A DNA stretch of 10,472 nt from a bacterium UBA3734. GTDB taxonomy: Bacteria > Bacteroidota > Bacteroidia > Bacteroidales > Bacteroidaceae. The stretch spans positions 1 to 10,472 of the forward strand of contig DFHC01000158.1 in NCBI GenBank assembly GCA_002372575.1, in the 5' to 3' direction. The notes under the pieces are model-generated. The model was not told the origin of the DNA and did no database searches. It saw only the letters and a list, made by a program, of their open reading frames with translations. A program made the position numbers and the translations under genes. Below are positions 1 to 6,179 of this stretch, piece after piece (the stretch's first letter is position 1; each line of letters opens with the position of its first letter).

Positions 1-2
1 TC

Positions 3-23
3 ACTCTTCACTTTTCACTTTTC
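3..23 (-). repeat. Heptanucleotide tandem repeat (GAAAAGT) across a stop codon
   Basis: On the minus strand the end of the first gene runs into three heptamers, GAAAAGT, GAAAAGT and GAAGAGT. The first two are identical and the third has one change. The gene's TGA stop straddles the first and second units. The array reaches the left edge of the window, so its full length is unknown. Each unit junction contributes a TGA, and three units place TGA in all three frames. Confidence 0.7.
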
Positions 24-740
24 AAACCTTAGCGTTTTTTCGATTCTGCGCCAGTATTTGTCGAAATTTTCCTTCGCCTTGTCCGTATAGAACGAAGTGA
101 TGTAGGCATAGCCTTGACCTTTTTTCTGTATCAACAGAATCTTTACGTGCTTAAAATCCTTTTTGTAGTAGTCTTCTGGGCGCAAATGCAGATTGAAAAC
201 GAAAGCCGAATCAGCATTCCATTTTTTTCGGGCTTCCTCCGTGCTATAAACCGTAACGGAATCTACCCACGATTCGCCGATTTCGTCGCCGTAATAATCC
301 CTGAGAATTCCTAGCCTCTGCCAATATGGTTGTGCATCGACCGTTTCCTTACGCTTATGAGATAAATAATACAATTTCCGATGGTATTCAGCAAAATAGA
401 CAAAATTCATAAAAGAAATAAACTGCTCGTCATTAGAATGTAGTTGATTTCCCATACAGGTAAATGTAGATTTCAATTTAGGATAATTATCAAAACATTC
501 TGTAATACCGATTTGACCAAATCTCTTGGGCTTTCGGTATTTCAACTTCATACTGTCGGCAACGATCTTTCCTTCCGAGCCCATCCATTTGTATTTGGGC
601 TTGACCAAAGCCATCAAGGAATCAATTTCTTCTTGTGCCACAGTGTCTTCTATCACCTTAAAAATACTCGATAAATCATCCTGCGAATAGCAAATGTCAG
701 TAAACAGAGAAAGAATTAGGAAAATCAGGAACTTTTTCAT
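15..740 (-). CDS. Exported protein made of module C only (unrecognised domain)
   Basis: A 241-residue protein whose ATG start (738-740) opens directly onto a signal peptide: MKKFLIFLILSLF, then a likely signal peptidase I site near CYS|QDD, so it is probably periplasmic or surface-located. I do not recognise the family. The mature part matches the C-terminal half of the neighbouring product encoded at 829-1965. The last 82 residues differ at only about ten positions, sharing runs such as KWNADSAF, LHLRPEDYYKKDFKHVKI and DKYWRRIE, while the middle (residues about 110-150) differs strongly and the neighbour is longer there. The ending (glycine-bearing beta strands, then AKENFDKYWRRIE and a final LRF) loosely recalls PsbP/Mog1-like folds; this is a guess. 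A -7 promoter box at 779-786 suggests its own transcript. The TGA stop begins a heptamer repeat. Real gene: confident. Function: unknown. Confidence 0.85.
   Translation of the reverse strand: MKKFLIFLILSLFTDICYSQDDLSSIFKVIEDTVAQEEIDSLMALVKPKYKWMGSEGKIVADSMKLKYRKPKRFGQIGITECFDNYPKLKSTFTCMGNQLHSNDEQFISFMNFVYFAEYHRKLYYLSHKRKETVDAQPYWQRLGILRDYYGDEIGESWVDSVTVYSTEEARKKWNADSAFVFNLHLRPEDYYKKDFKHVKILLIQKKGQGYAYITSFYTDKAKENFDKYWRRIEKTLRFEK
38..265 (-). repeat. Duplicated DNA block, copy 1 (partner at 852-1079)
   Basis: This stretch encodes the C-terminal end of the 15-740 product and aligns without gaps to 852-1079 at a constant offset of 814 bp. Positions 38-83 are identical to 852-897 (46 bp). By hand count the next roughly 100 positions carry about 12 differences, and the roughly 80 after that about 19. 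Similarity falls further towards the 5' end of the gene. The pattern fits a recent partial duplication or a gene-conversion tract. Confidence 0.8.
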
Positions 741-778
741 AATGATTTATAATTTGGGTTTCGATTTGGTTGATTTTA

Positions 779-786
779 CAAAGATA
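779..786 (-). promoter_or_regulatory. Bacteroidota -7 box for the 15-740 gene
   Basis: On the minus strand this reads TATCTTTG, a full match to the Bacteroidota sigma-ABfr -7 consensus TAnnTTTG. It lies 38 bp from the ATG at 740, giving an expected 5' leader of about 30 nt. No convincing TTTG -33 element is present at 17-23 bp, so the promoter is only partly supported. Confidence 0.5.
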
Positions 787-828
787 ACAAAATTTTCTGG
801 ATTCTGCACCCTAAAAAGTCTCGAATTT

Positions 829-1965
829 TCACTCCCTGAACCGCAGCACTCTTTCGATTCTGCGCCAGTATTTGTCGAAATTTTCCTTCGCCTTGTCGGT
901 GTAGAACGAAGTTATGTAGGCGTAACCGTGGCCTTTTTTCTGTATCAACAGAATTTTTACGTGCTTGAAATCCTTTTTATAGTAGTCCTCGGGGCGTAGA
1001 TGCAGCGAAAAAGTAAAGGCCGAGTCGGCATTCCACTTTCTGCGGGCTTCCTCCGCACTGTAAACCGTAATGGAATCGCGCCACGAGTTACCGACTTCAT
1101 CAATATAGTAGTATTTACCCCGATAAAAGCCGCTTTTAGTATAGTGTCTTTTGATGAATCCTCGCATCTTGTAAAGATGATGTATGTTAAATAGTTTTTC
1201 TTTCGGGAAATCGCCAAAAACCCAACGCAGCCGTTTTTCGTCTATTTTCGAGTAAAGTGGTGCAAACTGCAAGAAGGAAACAAACTGCCCGTCGTCGGAA
1301 TGAAGTTGCGTGTTCAAACAGCCGAAAAATGTGGAAGACAGTCGGTTATTTGCTCTAAAACATTCTTCGGAATTGTCTTCAGAAAATCCCTCGGGCTGGC
1401 TGTATTTCATTTTCATATCTTCCGTAACCGATAGCCTCCCTGTCGAATCTCGCCATTGATAATCGAGTCTGAACACATCTATCATACTTGTTAAATGGTC
1501 TTCGTCCCAGATTTCTTCGCTATGATAAATGTCGCAAGGTACTTTTTTCGGGTCGTTAAACACGAAAGACGCCCAGAATTTCGTCTTGTGTGCAGACCCG
1601 AATCTTCTGCCCGGAATCCATTTTTTCATATTCTGGCAAACTCTCACCGCTTCCCGTTCACAGAGTTTGATGAGGGTGGAATCTTGACACGGAACGCCCG
1701 ACCGTTTTAACAAAACGGTTTTGATGGCTTGGACGTTTTCGACAGCCCCATTTTTCGCGATGACAAAGGAAACATCGACGTTTCCGTGAACCTTTGCCCG
1801 CTTCACCTCCTTCGGACATTGCAGATTGTGTTCAAAGTATTCCATCAGAGCCCTGTCGCCACCGGGGTATGAGGGCATTTGCTCTACGGTTGTTCCACAA
1901 ATTGGAATCGCCAGCAGCGCCAGCATGAGAATCGTGGCGAAACGCCGAATGTTGATTATTTTCAT
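829..1965 (-). CDS. Exported TonB C-terminal-domain protein fused to module C (A-C)
   Basis: I place the start at the ATG at 1963-1965 (378 residues), because it opens directly onto the signal peptide MKIINIRRFATILMLALLAI. The longer GTG-started reading would put 15 charged or polar residues before it. Residues about 30-137 form a TonB C-terminal-like domain: PSYPGGD at 31-37, GNVDVSFVIAKNGAV at 61-75, EREAVRV at 103-109 and KKWIPGRR at 114-121. Classical TonB has an uncleaved N-terminal helix and a proline-rich spacer to reach ExbB/ExbD; neither is seen, so energy transduction is not supported and the role is unknown. Residues about 160-378 are module C, nearly the same at the end as the product of 15-740. 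The signal peptide and TonB_C start are close to those of the 2055-3428 product, making this gene look like a chimera of its two neighbours. It follows the upstream gene after 89 bp and may be cotranscribed with it. Confidence 0.85.
   Translation of the reverse strand: MKIINIRRFATILMLALLAIPICGTTVEQMPSYPGGDRALMEYFEHNLQCPKEVKRAKVHGNVDVSFVIAKNGAVENVQAIKTVLLKRSGVPCQDSTLIKLCEREAVRVCQNMKKWIPGRRFGSAHKTKFWASFVFNDPKKVPCDIYHSEEIWDEDHLTSMIDVFRLDYQWRDSTGRLSVTEDMKMKYSQPEGFSEDNSEECFRANNRLSSTFFGCLNTQLHSDDGQFVSFLQFAPLYSKIDEKRLRWVFGDFPKEKLFNIHHLYKMRGFIKRHYTKSGFYRGKYYYIDEVGNSWRDSITVYSAEEARRKWNADSAFTFSLHLRPEDYYKKDFKHVKILLIQKKGHGYAYITSFYTDKAKENFDKYWRRIERVLRFRE
852..1079 (-). repeat. Duplicated DNA block, copy 2 (partner at 38-265)
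   Basis: Second copy of the duplicated 3' coding block, in the same orientation and 814 bp from copy 1, inside the C-terminal half of the TonB_C/module C gene. The longest exact stretch is 852-897. Sequence on both sides of the block is clearly more diverged, including the last few codons of each gene. Confidence 0.8.
1873..1950 (-). repeat. Signal-peptide-coding DNA shared with 3336-3413
   Basis: This stretch encodes most of the signal peptide and the GTTVEQMP junction. It aligns without gaps to 3336-3413 at a constant offset of 1463 bp. Positions 1873-1900 equal 3336-3363 (28 bp identical), and scattered substitutions follow. Signal peptide sequence is normally poorly conserved, so this supports recent common ancestry or recombination of the two gene starts. 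Confidence 0.7.
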
Positions 1966-2054
1966 AATTCGTTTTTTTAGATTACATAAATTCTTCGATT
2001 TTGGGGGCACAAATCCACCCGATATTCACGACCAGAAAAGAACCTGCCTCCACC

Positions 2055-3428
2055 TCAGCGGGTTTTCGTTGATTCGCTGATGGGGCGGGCCGTGATTTCA
2101 ACGACATCTTTCACCCAATTGCCGAATTTCCGGCGGAATTGGTCTTTCTTTTTCTCATTTTTCCAAATATCAATCCGCTCAAGGCTCAAATTCCGCGATT
2201 TCAGGAATTTCTGATAATCTTCGTGAGTTCCGTTTGCAATGAAGTCGTAAGAAATGTCGCGACACTCCTCGCCGTTAATCAATATCAAAACGCTGTCTTT
2301 GGTTGGGGGCGATGTGCTGTTAGGATTTTCCTTTTTCGGGATGCTGTTTTTATTTTGACGCGATGAGTTCACTTCCCTCACCCGCGTCACATCGAAATAA
2401 ATCTGTGGGCGGTCGTATCGAAAACTGCTTCCGTCAAGTGTTATGATGTCGCATTTCCCGTCGTATTCCTGCATTTTTATCTTCCAAATATTCAGATAAT
2501 GACGCATAAAATTGTATTCGTCGCTGATTTTCGTGACATAGAAAGGATGCTCAGCCGAGCCGTCTCCCGTCAAGAGCATTGTCCAGAAAATAGATCTGGA
2601 ACGAAGAAGATAATCGTTTGCTTCATTCAGACTCGTTGAGTCTTTCGCCAACGAAAACAGAATGTTGCTGGCCGTAGTCAGCGCATCCAGATTCAATGGA
2701 TTGATTTCCAGCATTTTCCTCGTCAGTGCCAGACATTCCTCTTTTTTTCCCGCTCTTCGGAGTTCGTACATTTCAAACACTTGCGGATCGGTGTCGCTAT
2801 CGTTCGTGAGGCACGACTGACCGTAGAAAGCGAGGATTTTTTCCTCGTCGGTCAGGGCTTTTCCTCTTTTCTTCGCCGAAAATCTTGCAATCAACTCCTT
2901 GATTCGCTCAGGATTTTCGGTCGCCTCCTTTTTGACAAATCCCCAATCCACGGGAATAAATTCTTTCTTTTGCTGTGCTGCCCATCTGTCCTGTCGGGGT
3001 TTCGGCTTGGGTTGATTGAAAACGACGGGAACACGGTATTTTACGCGGACTGGCACACCCATTTGCGTCCCCGGAGCCCAGCGCGGCATCAGTTTGAGCA
3101 CTCGCAACGCTTCTTTCTCGCATTGTTCAATCACTTTTGAATCGTAGGCAATCGGGTGTCCATCCTTGTCTTTCAGTAATCTTTTAACGATTTTAAAATC
3201 CGTGGTTGAACCATCTTTCTCGATGAGAAAAGAGACGATAAATCTTCCGGAAACACTGTCCCGAATCATCTCCTGAGGACAATGGGTGTTTTCCTCAAGG
3301 AATTTTTTGAGAGCCTTATCTCCGCCCGGGAATTGGGGCATTTGCTCTACGGTTGTTCCACAAGTTGGAATCGCCATCAGCGACAGCAAAAAAATCGTGG
3401 CGAAACGCCAAAAGTTGTTTGTTCTCAT
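2055..3428 (-). CDS. Exported three-module protein: TonB_C, DUF4919-like region, plug-like tail
   Basis: A 457-residue protein with an ATG at 3426-3428 leading straight into a signal peptide (NFWRFATIFLLSLMAIPTCG). Residues about 30-138 are a TonB C-terminal-like domain: PQFPGGD 31-37, IVSFLIEKDGS 64-74, EKEALRV 104-110, PRWAPG 115-120, YRVPVVF 131-137. Residues about 145-350 resemble what I recall of the Bacteroidota family DUF4919: FYGQS 201-205, INPLNLDAL 242-250, GDG 288-290, FYVTKISDEYNFMR 296-309, CDI 326-328, YFDVT 344-348. A low-complexity N/S/P/K linker (about 352-378) leads to a C-terminal module, 380-450, with LILINGEECRD and VVEITAR. It matches the middle of the 3449-4330 product and looks like a reduced TonB-receptor plug. 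No proline-rich spacer or second membrane helix is visible. It starts 20 bp after the upstream gene, so the two are very likely in one operon. Domain calls are from memory of the families; function is unknown. Confidence 0.87.
   Translation of the reverse strand: MRTNNFWRFATIFLLSLMAIPTCGTTVEQMPQFPGGDKALKKFLEENTHCPQEMIRDSVSGRFIVSFLIEKDGSTTDFKIVKRLLKDKDGHPIAYDSKVIEQCEKEALRVLKLMPRWAPGTQMGVPVRVKYRVPVVFNQPKPKPRQDRWAAQQKKEFIPVDWGFVKKEATENPERIKELIARFSAKKRGKALTDEEKILAFYGQSCLTNDSDTDPQVFEMYELRRAGKKEECLALTRKMLEINPLNLDALTTASNILFSLAKDSTSLNEANDYLLRSRSIFWTMLLTGDGSAEHPFYVTKISDEYNFMRHYLNIWKIKMQEYDGKCDIITLDGSSFRYDRPQIYFDVTRVREVNSSRQNKNSIPKKENPNSTSPPTKDSVLILINGEECRDISYDFIANGTHEDYQKFLKSRNLSLERIDIWKNEKKKDQFRRKFGNWVKDVVEITARPISESTKTR
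3336..3413 (-). repeat. Signal-peptide-coding DNA shared with 1873-1950
   Basis: Second copy of the shared 5' coding block, at the start of the three-module gene. It is in frame and ungapped against the copy in the downstream neighbour. Confidence 0.7.
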
Positions 3429-3448
3429 ATCTCATTTTTTTTAATTAT

Positions 3449-4330
3449 TTACTCTTTATTTTTCAAAAGCCGAGGCGGTATTTTCTCCAAGAAAAAGACG
3501 GTAATATGTTTGCGAACGCGCACAGAATCGTCGTTTCCCCGTCTGCCTGGCTCCCATCGCGGCATCTTTTTGACGACTCGCAATGCCTCTTTATCGCAGA
3601 GTTTCTTGATGGTAGGATCGTTGCACGGTTTGCCCGATTGGTCTTTCAAGCGATAATCGATAACTTTTGGTTCTTCGACTGCCCCGTCTTTTCCAATGAC
3701 GCAATCAACGAGAACCATTCCGTAAATGCCTTGCCGAAGCATTTCTTTGGGATGACGCACATTTTCCGCAATGAACAATGTTCGAGCGTCGTAGCCGTTA
3801 GGGAACGATGGCATATGGGCTACAATCTCGAAAATTTCCCCCTTTTGATTGATGGGATGAGCCTTGATTTCATAGACGGTTTCTATCCATTGTTCTGCAC
3901 CAGAAGCCACGTATCCTCCCTTACGATATTTTTCCAAAGATTCATCGTCTTTCAAGATTTTTACATCGTCAAAAATATAATTCCGTTTTTTGAGGAACGC
4001 TTTCAACTTCTCGATGGTAAATTCTTTGACATTGAAAATCTTACTATGTTCATAGGCGAAGTCGCGACATCGCTCGCCGTTGATGAAAACTAAAGTAATA
4101 GGCGGACAACCGATTATTCCCGATGACTTGAGGGGGACGTTTTCGTTAGTAGATTCTGGATGATCTTCCTCTGCATTTGCCCTGATAAGAAACATAATGG
4201 AATCAGTTTTTGCTTTGAAAGCACTGTCCAACGAATCTTTTTGTTCGCCAGATTTTTCAGAACTGGATGCACTACACGCTGCGCTCGCAAATAGGATGAG
4301 AAGCGACAGGTAAAACATTAACTTTTTCAT
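3449..4330 (-). CDS. Probable lipoprotein with plug-like module then TonB C-terminal domain (B-A)
   Basis: A 293-residue protein with an ATG at 4328-4330. The N-terminus MKKLMFYLSLLILFASAAC is a signal peptide with a possible lipidation cysteine at 19. The lipobox is weak at -3 (Ser), so secretion without a lipid is an alternative. Ser/Glu/Lys-rich sequence follows to about residue 70. Residues 79-157 form a plug-like module: VFINGERCRD 81-90, VKILKDDE 123-130, IETVYEIKA 149-157. In TonB-receptor plugs the equivalent pattern is a DG turn, a V-L-K-D-A helix start and a final ITTK-like strand. Residues about 173-283 are TonB_C-like: PSFPNG 174-179, VLVDCVIGKDGAV 206-218, CDKEALRV 245-252, MPRWEPGRR 256-264. 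The two modules are in the opposite order to the downstream gene. It is the first gene after the promoter at 4361-4393 and lies 20 bp before the next. A role in envelope interactions with TonB-type partners is possible but unproven. Confidence 0.87.
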   Translation of the reverse strand: MKKLMFYLSLLILFASAACSASSSEKSGEQKDSLDSAFKAKTDSIMFLIRANAEEDHPESTNENVPLKSSGIIGCPPITLVFINGERCRDFAYEHSKIFNVKEFTIEKLKAFLKKRNYIFDDVKILKDDESLEKYRKGGYVASGAEQWIETVYEIKAHPINQKGEIFEIVAHMPSFPNGYDARTLFIAENVRHPKEMLRQGIYGMVLVDCVIGKDGAVEEPKVIDYRLKDQSGKPCNDPTIKKLCDKEALRVVKKMPRWEPGRRGNDDSVRVRKHITVFFLEKIPPRLLKNKE

Positions 4331-4360
4331 AACTCAATTTTAAATTTTAAAATGTCGCTG

Positions 4361-4393
4361 CAAAAATACGACGGAAAAGGGGCTGTCGCCAAA
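4361..4393 (-). promoter_or_regulatory. Bacteroidota promoter for the 4330-to-829 gene cluster
   Basis: On the minus strand, TTTG (4390-4393) and TATTTTTG (4361-4368) are separated by 21 bp. Both match the Bacteroidota -33/-7 consensus TTTG and TAnnTTTG. Transcription would start near 4355, giving a leader of about 25 nt that is very AU-rich, as is usual in this phylum where translation does not rely on Shine-Dalgarno pairing. It should drive 3449-4330 and 2055-3428, and perhaps 829-1965. Confidence 0.7.
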
Positions 4394-4409
4394 TTTTTTC
4401 GCGCGATAT

Positions 4410-4427
4410 TTTACACCGCTTTTACAC
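4410..4427. repeat. TTTACAC-N4-TTTACAC direct repeat, promoter-proximal pair
   Basis: On the plus strand TTTACAC occurs at 4410-4416 and again at 4421-4427, an 11-bp period (GTGTAAA on the transcribed minus strand). The pair lies 16 bp upstream of the -33 element of the promoter at 4361-4393. The same arrangement recurs at 4481-4498. A period of 11 bp with a 7-bp half-site and 4-bp spacer is the known layout for OmpR/PhoB-family winged-helix response regulators. The binding protein here is unknown. Confidence 0.5.
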
Positions 4428-4444
4428 AATTCGGCGAAAATAAG

Positions 4445-4477
4445 TTTGCAATCGTTTGAAATTCAGGCGATTACAAA
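4445..4477 (-). terminator. Weak stem-loop downstream of the TPR regulator gene
   Basis: On the minus strand TTTGTAATCG (4468-4477) can pair with CGATTGCAAA (4445-4454) over 10 bp with one G-U wobble and a 13-nt loop, followed by CTTATTTT. It lies 15 bp after the TAA of the 4493-6145 gene, a sensible place for a terminator. The stem is AT-rich and the U-run interrupted, so the call is tentative. Confidence 0.3.
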
Positions 4478-4480
4478 ATT

Positions 4481-4498
4481 TTTACACGGGATTTACAC
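4481..4498. repeat. TTTACAC-N4-TTTACAC direct repeat, distal pair
   Basis: TTTACAC occurs at 4481-4487 and 4492-4498 with the same 11-bp period as the pair at 4410-4427 and a different 4-bp spacer (GGGA against CGCT). The distal half-site overlaps the stop codon of the TPR regulator gene, so the last codons of that gene may be constrained by both functions. The two pairs are 71 bp apart. Confidence 0.5.
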
Positions 4499-6145
4499 AA
4501 TCGCGATTTTCTTCAGGTTTCGGCCTAAAGTCGAGGCTTTTTCTTCGGAAAACAGCTTTTGATTCGCACGCGCCTTGGCATTGGTGACGGCCTGCGCGGT
4601 GGTGTTGAGCACAATGGCCATTTCGCTCGTCGAAAAATCGAGATATTGAAGCAGACAGACGCGCCATTCCTGCTCCGAAAGCTGTTTTTCCTTGGCGATG
4701 CTCGCCGTGAACGACGGAACGTAGTGGGCGAAAGCATCGGCCAGCTCCTTCCATTTGTCGTCCGTGAGTTTCGAACTGTTAAGCGTGTGGCGTTTTTTCT
4801 GGTTGAAAAGGTCCACAATCTCGCTGTTTTTCAGTGCATCGAACTTGTGGTCGGTTCTCACTTGCTGCAACTGCCGCTCGTAGTTCTGGATTCGCGCGTT
4901 GAGCTGCGTGATTTCCACGCGAAGGTCTTGCTTCAGCCTTTCGTCTTCGAAATGGGCATTTTCGATGGCCGACAGGGTGGTTTTCAGGCGGTCGAGGTCG
5001 GCCTTCGCATACTGATAGTCGGCTGTCAGACGGTTGATTTCTGCGATTTTCGCCCGCTGCAAACGCCTGTATTTCGCGTAGCCCGAGGCAATGACCAGCA
5101 GGGCTGCGACGAAGATGCCGATGATGAGATATTTTCTGTTCTGGGCTTTCCGCGCCTCTTCCTGTGCCATGCGCTGGTGGTGGCTGTAGTCGTACATCGC
5201 CGTGATTTGATGCACCTTCTCCTGATTCACGTGCAGATAGGCCGAATCGTTGGCGGCAGCATAGAGTTTGGCATACTTGGCAATGGAGTCAGGCCTGTTT
5301 TTCGCATCATAAAACGTCATAAGCCCGTGATAACCAGCCTCTTTCTTGCCTGCCGCGACGGTTTTCCGGAAGTAATACAGCGCAGAATCTACCTGCCCCG
5401 TCGCCATCAGATAGCGCCCCTTGTCGTAGCAGTAGAGCACTTTTCCGGCCACGGTATTCTCGCCAGAATCGTACCACCCCGACTCCTCTTCAAAAATTTT
5501 CATATACCGCTTGGCTTCGGCATATTGGCGGCGATTGAGCAAGATGCTGATACTGCCGAGGACGGCCTGTGCCGCCTTGTCCTTATAGCCGTATTTCAGG
5601 TAGAGCTCGCGAGCCTGCTTTTCGATGATGAGAACGCTGTCGGTTTCGTTTTTCAGATGATAGGGTCGCGAACGCAGGTCGAAGGCGACGAGTGCCGCCA
5701 GCGTGTCTTTTCCCTTCCACGCGACGCGCTCGGCCTCCTGCAGTGCCTTCATTTGGTTGTCGGGCAGAAATTGCGCCTGAAATAGGCTCACCATCTGGGT
5801 ATAGACGGCATAGAGCGTGCGCAGGTCGCAGTCGGCGCGAGTGGTGTCGGCTTGCTCGACGGCTTTCTGGTAGCAATCAAGCGCCTGCGGCGTTTCGCCG
5901 AGGTCGTGGTGTACGCGCCCTTTCAGGTAGAGGGCCGTCATGCGCTCATTTTCCGTGCCGTGGCTGCGGAAATAATCGGCGATGGAATCGACCGTGGGCA
6001 GCCACGCTTTCGTAAACACCATGTCGGCTTGGTTGCAGGCGGCCACGTACTGTAGCCGCGCTCTCATTTGCTTTCCGCGCGAGCAGCCTGTGAGCAGGGC
6101 GAGAAGCACTGCCAACGTCATCGCATATCGTATTGATTTTCTCAT
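4493..6145 (-). CDS. TPR lipoprotein-type membrane regulator with C-terminal HTH
   Basis: I place the start at the ATG at 6143-6145 (550 residues), because it yields a textbook lipoprotein signal, MRKSIRYAMTLAVLLALLTGC, with a lipobox ending at Cys21. The in-frame ATG at 6184 would add a 13-residue leader encoded partly by a tandem repeat. Residues about 25-320 are helical TPR-like repeats (for example ALYLKGRVHHDLGETPQALDCYQKAVEQA at 71-99, and a further unit near 236-263). A single membrane helix, YLIIGIFVAALLVIASG, lies at 339-355. Residues about 358-432 are a charged coiled coil. Residues 489-531 (LSEQEWRVCLLQYL, then SEMAIVLN, then AVTNAKARANQKLF) resemble a LuxR-like HTH. The layout is periplasmic TPR sensor, membrane helix, cytoplasmic DNA-binding end, a type common in Bacteroidota. 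Having both a lipobox and an internal helix is notable. It lies 63 bp downstream of rarA with no clear promoter of its own. Its target is unknown; the adjacent TonB_C cluster is a candidate. Confidence 0.85.
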   Translation of the reverse strand: MRKSIRYAMTLAVLLALLTGCSRGKQMRARLQYVAACNQADMVFTKAWLPTVDSIADYFRSHGTENERMTALYLKGRVHHDLGETPQALDCYQKAVEQADTTRADCDLRTLYAVYTQMVSLFQAQFLPDNQMKALQEAERVAWKGKDTLAALVAFDLRSRPYHLKNETDSVLIIEKQARELYLKYGYKDKAAQAVLGSISILLNRRQYAEAKRYMKIFEEESGWYDSGENTVAGKVLYCYDKGRYLMATGQVDSALYYFRKTVAAGKKEAGYHGLMTFYDAKNRPDSIAKYAKLYAAANDSAYLHVNQEKVHQITAMYDYSHHQRMAQEEARKAQNRKYLIIGIFVAALLVIASGYAKYRRLQRAKIAEINRLTADYQYAKADLDRLKTTLSAIENAHFEDERLKQDLRVEITQLNARIQNYERQLQQVRTDHKFDALKNSEIVDLFNQKKRHTLNSSKLTDDKWKELADAFAHYVPSFTASIAKEKQLSEQEWRVCLLQYLDFSTSEMAIVLNTTAQAVTNAKARANQKLFSEEKASTLGRNLKKIAIV

Positions 6146-6179
6146 TGATATAATCGTCACCTTTTTAATTATTACCCCC

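Noticed and set aside
1966..2010. GTG start at 2010 adding 15 residues to the TonB_C/module C protein
   Set aside because: It would bury the signal peptide behind a charged leader. The ATG at 1965 gives a start aligned with the paralogue at 3428.
2010..2017. Possible separate promoter (TGGATTTG on the minus strand) for the 829-1965 gene
   Set aside because: The -7 box has TG instead of TA and there is no TTTG element at the right distance. Readthrough from the upstream gene is the simpler explanation.
4559..5785. Long plus-strand open frame opposite the TPR regulator gene
   Set aside because: The minus strand encodes a coherent lipoprotein signal, TPRs, membrane helix and HTH. The plus-strand frame has no promoter and no recognisable domain, and is typical of GC-rich antisense shadowing.
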